From the NCBI GenBank assembly GCA_007449985.2, contig VIIQ02000616.1, forward strand, positions 62,001 through 126,000: DNA of 64,000 nt, read 5' to 3'. The notes under the pieces are model-generated. The model did no database searches. It saw nothing but the letters and a program-made list of their open reading frames with translations, and was not told the DNA's origin. Both the position numbers and the translations under genes were made by a program. This stretch comes from Desmodesmus armatus. Lineage: Eukaryota; Chlorophyta; Chlorophyceae; Sphaeropleales; Scenedesmaceae. Positions 12,201 through 24,339 of the stretch are shown piece by piece. How positions within the stretch are numbered: position 1 is the first letter of the stretch; each line of letters begins with the position of its first letter.

Positions 12201-12908
12201 CAGGCTGCGGTGCTGCTGTTGCTGTTCCTGCTGAGGGCGTACGACACCTTGGCGCAGGCTGTGGCTGTGCTGCGGCTGCTCTTGGTGCCCACTGTGCTGC
12301 TTGCGAACAGCTCGCGGCTTGGGCTGCACAGTTTGTGGTTGTGGCAAGTGGGGCTGCTGCGCTCTTTGCGGTTTCACAGTTGGTGCTGATGCAGGTCCCT
12401 GCTGCAGCTGCTGGTGTGCAGCATGCTGCCGTTTTGCCGGAGGTGGGGCAGACTGCTGTGGGCGTTTGGCACCGAGCTGGCCGTTATGCTGCGGAACGGC
12501 GGCCTGCTGCTGCACCTGCTGTTGTGGCTTCTGCTGCGCCTGCTGCCTCAGGGTTGTAGAGGTATGCACTGGCTGCTGCTGCTGCTGCTGTTGAGCTGGG
12601 GCTGTTGAGGCACCTGCTGGTGCAGTGCGGATGTACACCCTGTGCCTGCTGCCAGCACCTGCTCCGCGGCGTGACGAGGTTGCTGCACGACTACTGCTGT
12701 TGACGGTTGCCTTCTTGCTGGCACCAGGCTGGTTGAATGCTGTGCTGGCCCCTTTCTGGCCACCATCCAACCCACTGACCACCTGCTGGTGTTGTTGCTG
12801 TTCCCGCGTCCACTGTAGCGACTTGGCAGGCCACTGAGCCCCTGCCCTGCCCACACCAGCAGCATTATAGGGTTGTGCTGGTCCAGAAGGCCTGGAGCTT
12901 TGAGACAT
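9256..12908 (-). CDS. CCCH zinc-finger protein, ZC3H3-like
   Basis: Four exons in phase: 12908-10975, 10726-10597, 10103-10062, 9777-9256; about 875 aa. I chose the Met of MSQSSRPSG at 12908; an in-frame Met at 12995 would add 29 residues. The first 600 or so residues are low-complexity Gln/Ala/Ser/Pro sequence. Near the end of exon 1, GTLKLVKIGDQMFYQSAKGLRSL resembles the short block that precedes the fingers in animal ZC3H3. Four CCCH fingers follow: CLYFCRFGEC..CALVH, VCTHWLAGSC..CKRQH, VCTYFLEGKCSNRECPYLH and CKDFLAGHCPKGAACTHKH; three of them are split by introns. The tail is Gln/Ala-rich and ends acidic (LPEADDDSDDWK). Animal ZC3H3 acts in mRNA 3'-end polyadenylation coupled to nuclear export; a similar nuclear RNA role is inferred. 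Animal ZC3H3 has five fingers, and I find four. Confidence 0.8.
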
Positions 12909-13468
12909 TTTGCAGGGAGACACACTATGAAGTGGAACAGACACAGGTACAATGTAGCCAGTCTGGCATAGCACAGTCAGTGGGGCACAACACACAAGCA
13001 GAAACAGCGTTTACAGCGTTTAGGATGGCAGAGCTGCTTCTTTACTACCTGCTTTTCTCTCTCTTACATGGCCCTCTTACAGCACACATCACACTTTCAG
13101 TCATCGTTCATAACGCACTGTTTGGACACGGACTGACCCGTTCTATATGATGTTGGTGAAACTGAATTACCCAAAAGCCGAAAGTGCGGATTCCTCTGCC
13201 CACTCCATTGCTGATAGTGGAACGTTCAGTGGCCAGAGGCTCTCTCAGCCTGTTTTACAAACATGACGTCTGTGTAGGAAACAACCAACACGATTGACGC
13301 CGACCGTACGCTGAAGTTGTGCCTCTGCCTTGGTAGGCCTGTTGTGCCTTGGCACCTTGGAGTGCTGGCACTGCAGCACCCACAGCCTGGTGCAGCTGGT
13401 GGCTGACGTGGAGGAGCATGGCTGTGTAGTCTTCACTCTGTCAGCAGCAACAGCTGCTGCAGGCGGCC
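12909..13468. other. Intergenic region between divergent ZC3H3-like and TBC genes
   Basis: A 560-bp gap between start codons of divergent genes, likely a shared bidirectional promoter. No further coding signal is seen, though the TBC gene could have an upstream 5' exon here. Confidence 0.45.
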
Positions 13469-16400
13469 ATGCAGCAGCCCAGGCAGCAGCGCACTTACGC
13501 TGACCTGTACAGCCAGCAGCGCTCCACATCCAGCTCTCCTGTTCCTCCAGGAGGAGCCAGGTCGGCAGCCACGTCTCCAAATGGGAGATTAGCTGGAGCT
13601 GCAGCTGCTCAAACAGCAGCATCAGGTCCAGGCAAGCTGCAAGCGCTGGATGCAGCAGGCAGCTCCCCCAAGGCCTCTCCCAGGGCCTCTCCCAAAGCCT
13701 CTCCCAAGGCACCTGCTGCCGTGATGGCAGTACAGCAGAAGCATAGCAGAATACCGCTGCACCCAGGACGTGCACAGAGCCCCTGTTCTGGCGCCAGTGC
13801 AGGCCTGTCACCGAGAGCCTGCCTCTCCACAGCATCGCACAAGGCAGGGCAGTCCAGCACACCTGGGATGTCCCCAGCTGCAGCAGCTGACCCCTTCTCA
13901 GCCTTGGCTACTCCCAGCAATGGTGCTGTGGTAGTGGCCAGTCCCAGCAGTGATGTTGTGGCAGCGGCCAATGGGACTTCAAGTGTGGCTGTGTCAGCAC
14001 CTGCTCCTGCTGCTGTCCAGGTGGGGGCAGCATGTTGTGTGTGGCAACCGAGAACACCGCTGCACGTTTCAGCTGACTGGATATATAACTGGCAGCACTG
14101 AGGGACATGCTGCCAGCTGCTTATTCGATGGCATGGGTAACAGCCACGTCACCTCTGCACCAGCACAGCCTCTCTGTGTGTTCAAACAGCATCCACTCCA
14201 CACCGCATCACGATTGTGGCATCATACCCACCTTTTCGTTTACTATGTCAGCACTCTGCGTACCAAGTTGGTTCCCGCCCATCTCCACGTGCCTGCCTGC
14301 TGCTTCCTGCACTACAGGTCGCTGAGGCCGACGAGCAACAGCAGCCCGTTTGGCTGGCAGACAGCCCCGGCTGGTCTCAGGACAGCAGCAGCACAACTTC
14401 ATCAGAGCTCAGCTCCTGCAGTCCCACACGCAGCTCCAGCAAGCATGGCAGCAAAGCGCAGGACAGCTTACATGGGGACTTTGGCGACGAGCAGTGTTGC
14501 CGCAACGGCAGCAGCGACCAGCCGCACCACCCACAGGCCAACGGCCTGCAGGCACCAGCACAGCTGCACGACGGCATCAGCACTTATCAGACGTTGGAGG
14601 ATCTGCAGGAGCAACAGCAGCACGACGGCATCAGCAGTTATCAGACGTTGGAGGATTTGCAGGAGCAACAGCAGGAACAGCAAGCTGCAGGCGCGCAGCT
14701 TGAGCAGCAGCAGCAGCAGAGCCTGCAGCAGGCGGAGCTGCGGTCTGATCAGCAGCAGCAATGGCGGCAGCAGCAGGGCGGCAGCCATGCAAATGGTGGT
14801 CCGGGGCCGCCTGACGGCGCAGGGTCGGTGGCAGCAGCAGCAGCCATCGCAGCTGCTGCAGTGGCAGGTGCTGGGGACCGTAACTCTCGCTGCAGCTCTG
14901 GCGGTGCAGCAGTGCTGGACAGCACTGCAGTGCAGGCGCGGATGAGTGCAGATCCGGACTACGAACTGCCACAAGGTAGACAGGGCTGTTGGGCTGCCTA
15001 GCTGTTGCGGCTGCAGGAGAGCACCACCGAACCAGAACTGACTGAGTCAAGTACTGTCTGTGCACAGCCCACATCAGTATGTGTCAGATATTTGTTCAGC
15101 AGCATGTGTTGCTGTGGCGTGACCCAAGCTGTGTGCCTTGCGTGAGGCTGCTTGACGCAGTTGTGGCGTGGTAACAACTGCCTCACATGCATAAACCTGT
15201 GTGGTGTGCTGACCCATGCTGCTACGTACTCACATGCTGCGATGCTGGCCCAGGCAAGCTCACGGAGACGCAAGTGCTGCTGGCGCATGGCAGCAAACTG
15301 CGTCTGGATCGGTGAGTGCCCCATGTCTATGTATCTTGCAGTGGTGTTGTATGCATGTCGAGCGTCGCACACCCAGCAGACTGGCATGGTGTTTGTGACG
15401 GTCTGTGCTGCTTTGCAGCATGCTGATTCGTGGTCGGGTTTGTTGCGTCCGTTTGTTGCTGTTGCCTGCAGGTATGGGTTTATTGTGGGGGAGTCAGACA
15501 TGGCAGGCCGTACAGCTGGTGCGGCGGCTGTGCCTGGGAGGCAGCGCAGCGCATCGCAGGTGGGTGTCCCACAGTCAGGTTTGCTCGGCTGAGTTGTGTG
15601 TGGCCGACCGTTGGGGGGTGCGGCCCCCCTGGGAACCTTTCAAAAGAAGTGTGGTTGCAGTGGCAGCTAGTGGCAGGTAGTGGCAGGTAGTGGCAGCTAG
15701 TGGACAAGCAGCAGCAGGGGTGAACAGCCCATGCCAGCGACACAGCAGATGCCACGTGCATTCCAGCTCTTGCTTTGGCACTCACTCGAACCCCACACCC
15801 AACCTTTGATGACAAGACTGTGTTTGACACCAAGGGGTCAGAGTCTTTCAGGAGGGCACATTTCATTGGGCACTATTAGGGAACCAAAACCAACCAGTAC
15901 CTGCCTGATGGTGACGTGCTGCAACATCTGTGGGAATGCAGTCTCGGCTGACGCTGAGCTGCCATGTGCAAGTTATACACTGTGTTGGTGTCAACCATGT
16001 GGTCGATTGGGGCCAGCACAAGGATGGGATGGGTGTATCTCCGCCGTGCCTTGGCATAAGAACCTGGGACAAATGCATGAGGTGCTGGGTGGTGCTGCTG
16101 CAGGTGCAGCGGGAGCGGCAGCGCGTGGCCAAGTGGCGGCGCATGTTGGGCAGCAGCGCAGCTGACTTTGAGGCCTACTGCAGCGTGAAGATGAAGAAGG
16201 TCAAGAAGCGTGTGCGCAAGGGCATACCTGACGAGTTCAGGGGCTACGTGTGGCAGCTGCTCTCAGGTGGGGGGTATGTGCTCTCGTTGCCATGATGTGG
16301 ACGACTTTCAAACTCCAACGAGTTCAGGTGCTGCATGTCGCAGCTGCTTGCAATTTGGGATAACTGCTGCAGCAGCTGGATGCTCTGTGGCCTGTTATGG

Positions 16401-19400
16401 CAGGCTGCGGGCATCCGCTTGGTCCCTGTGTTGAGGGTTACGTCTGCAACGGCAGTTGCTTTGGCTGTATGCGTGTACAGCAGTGCTCACCTCATGCCTT
16501 GCTATTCGTTTTGTCTGCGCCGGGCATGTTCATGCGTGTTTGACTTTGCAGGGGGGCATGCGCTGATGCAGTCGCATCCAGGGAGGTACGCGCAGCTGCT
16601 GTCCCACTCACCAGACGCGGTGGACTTGGAGATCATGCGGGACCTCAACCGGACGTTCCCCAATCATGTCTTCTTCCATCAGCGGCAGGGCCCGGGGCAG
16701 CAGAGCCTGTTCCACGTGCTGCGCGCATACAGCGCTATGGACAAGCAGGTAGGTGGGCGGGTGCTGGCTGAGGCTGTTAATGCGTTTTATGTAGACAGAC
16801 TGGCAATCTCCATGGGCTGTCGGCAGCAGAGCCTATTTCATGTGCTGTGCGCGTACAGCGCCACGGACAAGGAGGTGGGTGTGACTATGGGCGGGTGCTG
16901 GCTGCCTGGACTGAGGGACCGTGTTTTCAGGAGGGAAGGATGTTGGTTTGTATGGGCCGGGGCGTCGAGGGTCTGCACTTTCAAAAGTGATGCTGTTGGT
17001 TTGCACAAACCAGGGCAGTAATACTTGTTCCATGTGCTGCTTGGTTTGGTTTTGAAACCACAGAGCAGCATGTGTGGGGTGGTCGTCAGCAGCCCGTTTC
17101 AGCGCTGCTGCTTTTATGCCCTTTGTATGCCTGCGTTGTGGCCGTAACTGGCACAGGCTTTCTAGTGTCCTAGGTCACTGGTCGCCTGGTGGTGTCTTGC
17201 TTGTCTTGCACCAAGGTCGATTTGCTGCTTGCAGCATGCTGCTTGCACAATGAACCTGGCCGGAAACACGTGTAATGATGATGTGCTGCTGGCGCACAGC
17301 GCCCTGGACAAGCAGGTGGGTGTGACGACATGCCTGCTGTGAGTCGTTGTTGGCAGATGAGGGTGTCACATTCTACGCGTCGTGGGCAGCAGACCCGTTT
17401 TCGAAAAGTTGGGCGCACACAGCGCCGTGGTATCTCGGACGCTAGTACTGCTGTGTACAGACCTCGAGGCGATGGTGTGTGGTGTCGCCAATCTGTCCCA
17501 CAGAAGCTGATAACCTTCAGCATCAACGCCATATCTTTTTGAACTTGTTGTCGCCCCGCACCGCTCATGCTGCCTCCGATGTATTCGTAGTTGTTCTGCT
17601 CCTGACCACTTTCGATGTGTCCTGCTGCCATCCTGTGCCGCACCGTGCATATCGTCCGTACAACTGGGGTATGCGCAGAGCTTGGGCTTTGTCACAGTCG
17701 TCTGCTGTTCACACAGATGCGCTGGCGTCAGGCCACCAAATTGCTTTCCCTCAGCAGCCAACAAATCTTTGAAGTAATGCTAAGTGTTCCTGGCCTTCGT
17801 GTCCTGCCGTGCTGCCCATGCTGTGCAGGTGGGGTATGTGCAGGGCATGGGCTTCGTCACGGCCATCCTGCTGATGTACATGTCAGAGGAGGCGGCTTTC
17901 TGGACCCTGGTGGCACTGCTGAAAGGTGAATCGTTGACAGAGAGGATGCATGGAGGGTCGACATGCATGCCATCCTGCTTCCTGACAGTGGATTTCGGCA
18001 TTTCACGTCTCATGTGTGTAATGGCAGGCATGACTGAAGAGGGCCGTGTCAGCACACTAGGGCGCACCAGGTGCACTGCACTCCATGCAGGCTCATCGTG
18101 TGTACGCGCAGTTTGGTTGCAATGCGGCGCACTGCATGAGCTGAGGCACTGTGCAGGACAGGCTGTGGCGCAGTCGCAGCGCCCGGCATCCTGTATCTAG
18201 TGTGCCCATGGTTGGGCGCACATGATGACTGCCTGCCGAGCTAGTTTTTTTGCATGTGCTGCATGCCGAAACCATGCCACCGGCTTGATTGCTGTGTCGG
18301 CCATCCCCGCAGCTGCCTCTCCGTTGTCTTTTGTGCCCCCAGGCACCCCCAATCAGCCGCCCCTGGAGGGCCTGTACCAAGCCGGCATGCCGCTGCTGCA
18401 GCAGTGCCTGTTCCAGTTCCATGAGCTGCTCAAGGAGGAGCACCCTCGGCTGGGGCACCACTTGGAGCAGGAGGGTGTGGTCCCCAGCATGTACTGCACG
18501 CACTGGTTCAACACGCTGTTTGCGTACAGCCTGCCATTTGAACAGCTGCTGCGGGTGTGGGACGTGTTCCTGCTGGAGGGCATGAAGGTGAGGTTCTTGT
18601 GGGGAAAACCTGAAGGATGAATAGTAAACTGGATTTAGAGGAGTGGGAGGGAGGAAAGGAGCAAGAAGGGCAGCATGCTGCGGAGAGGGTTTTGATGGCG
18701 GCGCGAGGGTCGGAACAGCTGGCCTCTTCCAGCCATCACGGCTGCTGCTTGTGGACTGCTATAAATTCATCACTAGATGCATTGCTGGCCGGCAGGCTCA
18801 AGGGTGTTACTTGCTCACAAAACAAGTAGCTCTAGGAGCTGGCTGGCAGATTGGACTGGCCCTACCTTTTCCTGGGTTGGCTGCCATGGCCCTGGGTTGC
18901 TGCTTTCGTGCCCCTGCCATGCATGCCCCTTCTTGCACCCCATTTGCTGTCTTCTGATTCAGCTCGTTCACCGACCGTTTCATTGCGTCGCAGATGGTGT
19001 TCCGTGTCGGCATTGCGCTGCTGGCCAGCGCGCAGGAGCAGCTGTGTGCCATGCCCTTTGAGCGGCTGGTGGCTGCTCTCAATGGCCGCAAGTTCCCCAT
19101 CCTCAACAAGCAGCCGGACGCCCTCATGAAGGTGAAAAACCCTTCGCAACATCTTAGGCCTTATGTTTTTGCAACAGCAGACCTGCACAGGAAGTCTATG
19201 GCAGGGGATGGGCCCGTGCATGTGGATGTCGTGGATCTGTGTGTGTCTGTCCCAGCTTGGTTTTTGGGCGCTATCAAGGCACGTTGTACTGCGTATTTTG
19301 CCTTGGTCCTGTAGTACTTGACAGCAGAGGCGACTGCAGGAACGCTGAAAGGAGTGTGATGGTGTGTGTTTGTTCTGTTGACGTCACGCAGGCGGCACTG

Positions 19401-19625
19401 CGCATCCCTGTCTCGAAGCAGCTGCAGCAGCTGCGCGAGCGGTTCTTGGCCCTGCAGGCAGAGACGCAGGCGGCAGCAGCAGCAGCGGCCGACGCCAGGC
19501 AGTCCCCAGCAGCAGCAGGAGCCGGTGGAGCAGGAGGCAGTGCAGCAGCGGCTCTGGTGGTGTGGGCCGCAGCGGCGCCAGCTACAGCAGTAAGAGCAGC
19601 GCAGCACATGCGCAGCAGCAGTTGA
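13469..19625 (+). CDS. TBC-domain Rab GTPase-activating protein
   Basis: Ten exons with continuous phase: 13469-14020, 14318-14975, 15254-15311, 15472-15559, 16104-16266, 16552-16748, 17829-17925, 18343-18587, 18994-19131, 19392-19625; about 809 aa. The first 400 residues are low-complexity Ser/Pro/Ala/Gln sequence with [17 protein letters not shown] repeats and two copies of [18 protein letters not shown]. Then [11 protein letters not shown] and WRRML lead into the TBC domain: [32 protein letters not shown] (arginine finger, motif IxxDxxR), [15 protein letters not shown] (glutamine finger, YxQG), [29 protein letters not shown]. Both catalytic fingers are present, so Rab-GAP activity is expected, acting at membranes of the secretory or endocytic system; the Rab is unknown. 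The C-terminus is a short coiled coil followed by Ala-rich sequence. The start is the first Met of the long exon and could be further upstream. Confidence 0.85.
16817..17715 (+). repeat. Decayed partial copies of TBC exons within an intron
   Basis: The intron 16749-17828 holds degraded copies of neighbouring coding sequence. At 16817-16913 the exon end 16693-16748 and its donor recur (CGGCAGCAGAGCCT, TACAGCGCCACGGACAAGGAG|GTGGGT). Further remnants occur at 17272-17330 (GCGCACAGCGCCCTGGACAAGCAG|GTGGG) and near 17385. At 17668-17712 the sequence resembles the start of the downstream exon at 17834. All carry substitutions that break the TBC motif order, so they are excluded from the gene model. 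Confidence 0.65.
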
Positions 19626-22277
19626 TAGCAGGGTTTGCGCCAGTGCCGATGGGCCCCAACAGCTAGCGGTTTTGCTGCCTCCGTGCTGCATGCTGGCTGT
19701 TTGTCTTGCGCAAACTCTCAGCACTCGGCCTGTGATGATGATGTGGCGCGGGGTATGTGTTGTGGGCTGCAGCATGTTTTTTTCGCTGTCAGTGCAGTGG
19801 CTGCGTGTTGCACTGGGCTGGGGTTGTGCCCCCATATGATGCGGCAGCATCACAGGTGTACAGTGGGCATGGATGTGTCATGTTATGTGGTCATAGCGTG
19901 TGGCCCTTGACGCATCTGCAGGGCGCTGGGGTGCCGGAAAGTGGGGGTGGTTGCTGCCATTGGTGCCGTGCTGGCCGCTGCCAGTCATGACAGTGTGTTG
20001 CTGTTACATGGCTTGAAAGATCTTGGCAGTTGGCTATGTTTGGCCAAGGTGTTGGCTGTTCCCCCCTGCCTAGATTGACACACGGCTGTCTCCTTTATGT
20101 GCATAAAGCAGTAGCATGCCTCAGGCACTGAATGAAGACTCTCACAGACACTGATCAACACTGACTAGCAGGCTTCTGGCAGGGTCATATCGAGCCATAT
20201 GTAGTATTCAGGCGAAGTTTGGTAGGCTTTCATGGTGCTGTGTTGCACAGTTGCTGTTCGTGCTCCTACTGTTTGTTTCTGGCCCCCCAGGTTTTTTTGC
20301 TGCACCTCCGGCCCCCCAGGTTTTTTGATGCCTGTGCAACTCAGCGAACACGCGCGGCGGCAGTGGAACACCCATCATGGGGTGGACAGAGTGCCACGGT
20401 TTGCACTTGCTCAACTTGGGCTGGTGTTGTGGCCCGTGGGTGTCGGCGGTCGCTGTTAGTATCTGCGCGCAGTGCATCGCATCCTCTGTATGCACCGCCT
20501 GTGTTGCTGCGTGGGCTGCTCAATCCCCAGCATCATCAGCATGACACCTCCCCGCATCGCATCTTGAAGCCAGCACTCTTCGCCCAGCAGTGCCTGTTGA
20601 TACAGCTCGGCTTGGGCTTGTATTCAGTGATGCAGCACAGCACCACCTCAGCATTTGCGTGTGTGTGATCGTATGTTGAAGTCTGCATCACACGTGCAGC
20701 TGGCGGGATGTATCTGGAGCGTTCAACTGAACTGCCCAAGCCTATGTTATTTGTGTGCACCAGGTTACGGTAAAACCAGCCTCCCATTGCCAGCATTCAT
20801 CGAGTTTGAACACTCGCCAGATCTGGCCTGCAGCCGACGTGTTGCAGCCGGCGAAGGTATAGCACGTGCAGGGGCATCTTTATGCTGGCTTGGCCCCCGC
20901 CAAACCACCAATACAGCAGGTCACCAAGAACGAACAGCATGTGCGACAGAAACACGCCATTGTAGCTCACACCCAGACAGGCAGAGCTGCCAAAGTGCAG
21001 TGGCGCAGGCCCCATCCTGCACCCTACCCAAACACCCCGACCCCTTGTGTTTTTGACGGGCTGGACACTGCCTGAACTTGCCACCCTCTAAAAGAGCTTG
21101 GCCTTTGCTTGGCTGCACACAAGACCCAACACAAGAGACCCAGGTGACAGGCCGCATTCCTACCTCGCTGTGACACACCCCAAGCTGTGAGACACACCCA
21201 TGAATTGGGCGAGAATGGTGTGCAGACAGTCTGTCAGCAGCAACAGCCTGAACCCTACAACACCTTCTGAGCACACAACTTCCTGCCTCCAACTCACACC
21301 AAGTGCCAGACACTCGCTAGTTGGGCAGGCAGGCAACAGTGTGTAGGCCTACGCACTCCTGCAATAGGAGCAGCTGGAAGCCTTTGCAGCTGAAAGTGCT
21401 ATAGAACTGGTGGCTGCAACGGTACCTGCTCCACACAATGCATATACAACAACACGCAAACCCTACAGCACTTTGAGTGTGTTTGGGTTGCAGGAAGCCA
21501 GGCTCCCAGACACAACAAAGACACTGCACCCCACACACCACCCCTATTCTAATACACTCCACAACTATGCACAGATCCTGCATGCACACATGAACGCAGA
21601 TGCAACCACAAACACAACACAACCAGAGAACGGATTCGTTTTGGTCGGCAGTTGGCGACGGGCTGTACTTGCCAGCTACAAACTAACAGGTACCCTACAA
21701 ATGCTGCTGCTTGCTTAACTTCCTCACCCTTCCCGCACCCAAAGCATCGCGGGCGCTTCAGACAGCAGCACTGCATGTGGCGAGCACAGCTTTTGTCACC
21801 ACCACAATGCTGCCGTTGCTGCTGCTGCTGCTTTCGGCGGTGCTGCACACACTGCATGTACAGCTGTTTCCAACACCTCGCCGCTGCTGCTGCTGCTGCT
21901 GCTATTGTCAGGCCTCATGATCAACTGCTACTACGCAGCGGCTGCTGCTGCTATGGCTGCATAGATGTTGCTGCTGCTGTCGCTGCAGCAGCGCTACATG
22001 GAGTAACCGCTGCTCATGGCTGAGTTGCTGTGCGCCTTGCCGCTTTTGCTGCCGCCCTTGTTGTAGCGGGGAGCACTGCTGCCGTGAAGGGCCTACATGA
22101 GCAAACGGCAGTGGCAGCAGCGGCATGGCTCAAATGCAGATAAGACACATGATGGTTTGGTCGCTACTACTTCCAGTCTATGGCACTTCCTGTAAGGCAA
22201 CTGTGTGGTGGCGTGGCGTAAGTCGTGAAGGAACCCTTGGCTGCCATATGAGTGTGCATAGTGGCCTATGTTTCTGC
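19626..22277. other. Long region with no supported gene
   Basis: About 2.6 kb without a convincing gene. It contains a duplicated GGCCCCCCAGGTTTTTT motif at 20281-20330, poly-CTG tracts at 21815-22000 and many unsupported open frames. One minus-strand stretch (20856-21005) may be an isolated membrane-protein exon and is listed separately. Confidence 0.45.
20856..21005 (-). CDS. Possible isolated membrane-protein exon
   Basis: Read on the minus strand after an AG at about 20998, the frame gives ACLGVSYNGVFLSHMLFVLG followed by DLLYWWFGGGQASIKMPLHV, a hydrophobic stretch that would suit a membrane helix. I found no flanking exons in compatible phase and do not recognise the family. It may be chance. 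Confidence 0.2.
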
Positions 22278-23384
22278 TTAAGGGGGAAGGATACAATTGA
22301 TTGGGGTGGCGGGATTGAGCAGCACAGGGGGCTGCTGGAAAGGCTTTGCACTTTATCTACAACCTCCAGGTCCCCAGGGATGCACTGCACCAACTGGGGC
22401 CAATGCTGCCCTGGGCCGGTCAACTTTAGGACCTGCTGTGCCCCAAGGATGCAGCAAGGATGGTTCTGGGGAGGACGATCAGGGCAAAACTAGCCCATGT
22501 CGCCAAGGATAAATATGTTTGTATTTGAATGGTCAATCTCTTTCTCGCTATCCGGTCCGATTACGTACAGGCAAAACTTGTCACTCGATCTGCTGAACCC
22601 AGATCTGCTGCAAACATTTTGCCTGTCGATCTTGCTGCAGCATGTGAACAAATCGTTCTTAGCATTGACGAGATGTTACGTTGACTGTGGCGTGGTCCAA
22701 AAGATACTCTTGGCCCATGATGGGTAGTGCAGGTTTTCCAGCTGGCTGAGATGCTGTTACTAGCATCACAAAGCTGCAAACAGCAAAATGCGCATTGGAT
22801 GGATTATAGATGGTTAATTGAACTGTTATGAGAGATCGTAGCTACCTGACTGCTGCATTGGAGGCAATCCTTACTACCGTAAACCCACAAATGATTTCGA
22901 CACCAATTTGGCCTGAAAGTGGGAAAAGTGACGAATATATGTAAGTTCCAGGCCCCGTGGCTTCCTTTACTGTCGAAACATTGGTGGGATCAACCCACCC
23001 GAACCTCAAACATAGGAAAAGCAAGGCCCAGCGTGCCTGGCAGACCGTCTAAAGTTGTCGTATAACGTTAATCATCCTTTAGATGCTCAACACACGCGCG
23101 ATCGGCCGCATCTGCGGGAGAAAACGCCCAACAGCCCGGGGAGGCGTCGAAACATTTGTGGATGGGGGCTGTCAGGACCCTGGTGTCGAATAATTGTGTG
23201 TCGAACCCATTTGTGGGTGTACGGTAGTCACTCCCTGATCACACCCCTGATGTCCCCCTAAAGCTCGAGGTGAGAGTTTCGGCAAAAATGGTCGGTGGGC
23301 AGCCTAAGGACACCTAATGTACCACAAATCCCAGTTTTGGTGCCCAGAAGCCACTGGGATGCTAATTGTATCCTTCCCCCTTAA
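22278..23384. mobile_element. piggyBac-like non-autonomous DNA transposon with TTAA target duplication
   Basis: The element is bounded by perfect 17-bp inverted ends GGGGGAAGGATACAATT (22282-22298) and its reverse complement (23364-23380), each flanked on the outside by TTAA (22278-22281 and 23381-23384). TTAA duplication with ends beginning GGG is typical of the piggyBac superfamily. The 1.1-kb interior encodes no transposase. It contains a second imperfect inverted pair at 22874-22904 (CTACCGTAAACCCACAAATG) and 23182-23227, so the interior is itself partly palindromic. Mobilisation would need a transposase supplied elsewhere. Confidence 0.8.
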
Positions 23385-23900
23385 CTTTTGGGAGGTAGCC
23401 ACGAAGGCTTTTGCAGTATGATTCAGTATCTTTGCGCTAAACTTATGGGAGCAAGGCAGCGGCAGTGTGGCTACCTTCAGGTACCTGTCAAGGCAGCTGC
23501 TACCACCTATTACCTCGGGGCACAGCACTCTGACACCTTAGCATTGGCAGCAGGAGCACTCATAGTAGCTGTGTTCTGGGTCCTGCTCTGCGTGCTAGCA
23601 CACCAAATGATTGGCTTGATGTGTTGACTTTCGCCTGTGTTGAAAATAGTTTGAAAGACTGACCCATGTGTGTGCGTGCACGGTGTGTGGAGACTACCAG
23701 CTTGCAGCTGAGTCATGAATGCACGATCCTATACCTGGTGTGTGTGGCAGTTGCCCTTGGTGGTGTGTGGTTTTTTTGGGGGCTGGTCTTGTTTGCCGGT
23801 CTTGCTGCAGGTTTTTCTTGCAGGTGTGTCTTCCCAGTTCATCCCGTGTGGAGAGTACCGCTCAGCGGTGAAAGTATCCACTTGCAACAACCTCCCCCCC
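23385..23900 (+). mobile_element. LINE 3' fragment, copy 2
   Basis: The frame ending at 23627 closes with LALAAGALIVAVFWVLLCVL and a stop, aligned with the C-terminus of copy 1 (7480-8187). Downstream, the 3' untranslated sequence (CTGACCCATGTGTGTGCGTGCACGGT and on to AACAACCTCCCCCCC at 23899) parallels copy 1 with many substitutions. Copy 2 sits directly right of the piggyBac-like element, whose left neighbour could be part of the same LINE, but I could not show that. Confidence 0.65.
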
Positions 23901-24339
23901 ATTACCGCAGCCATTTCAGCTGCAAGGTCCCCAATCAACACGCCTGCTGCTGCAGGTCTGCACATGCTGTGCGACACTGAACCTGCTTTATTATGAATCC
24001 AAGGATACAAAGGCAGTCCACCACTGTCCAGCAAAACCATGCTTACACCTAGCACGTGAGTACATGCACTTGACAAGTAAGCAGTGCGCCAGTACCTACT
24101 ATGCAAGACCCTGCCATGATGAGAGTGCGGCAGCATGCCTGCTTGATTTGAACTGATTTGAGTGGATACACCCAAACAGGGGACCCACACGGCACTGCTT
24201 CATCCCCACAGCGCCCCACCTGGTACTGCTTGATCCCAACAGGCCCCCTGCAGTTGGGTTCGCCTGATTGCGCTGTGTGTGGCCAGCCGGTGAAAGTCCC
24301 CCTCCCCCTGGGTGAAACCAAAAGAAAACAGCGCCCCAC
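23901..24339. other. Short region with repeated 22-bp motif
   Basis: GCGCCCCACCTGGTACTGCTTG occurs at 24211-24232 and again at 24332-24353, the latter overlapping the last recognised exon of the EMSY-like gene. A shorter related motif (GGCACTGCTTCATCCC) lies near 24190. Further 3' exons of that gene could be hidden here, but none is convincing. Confidence 0.35.

Noticed and set aside
15780..15950. Sequence reading like [14 protein letters not shown] and HFIGHY
   Set aside because: A short, stop-interrupted stretch inside a TBC-gene intron. It vaguely resembles a kinase or transposase fragment but has no second motif, so no feature was called.
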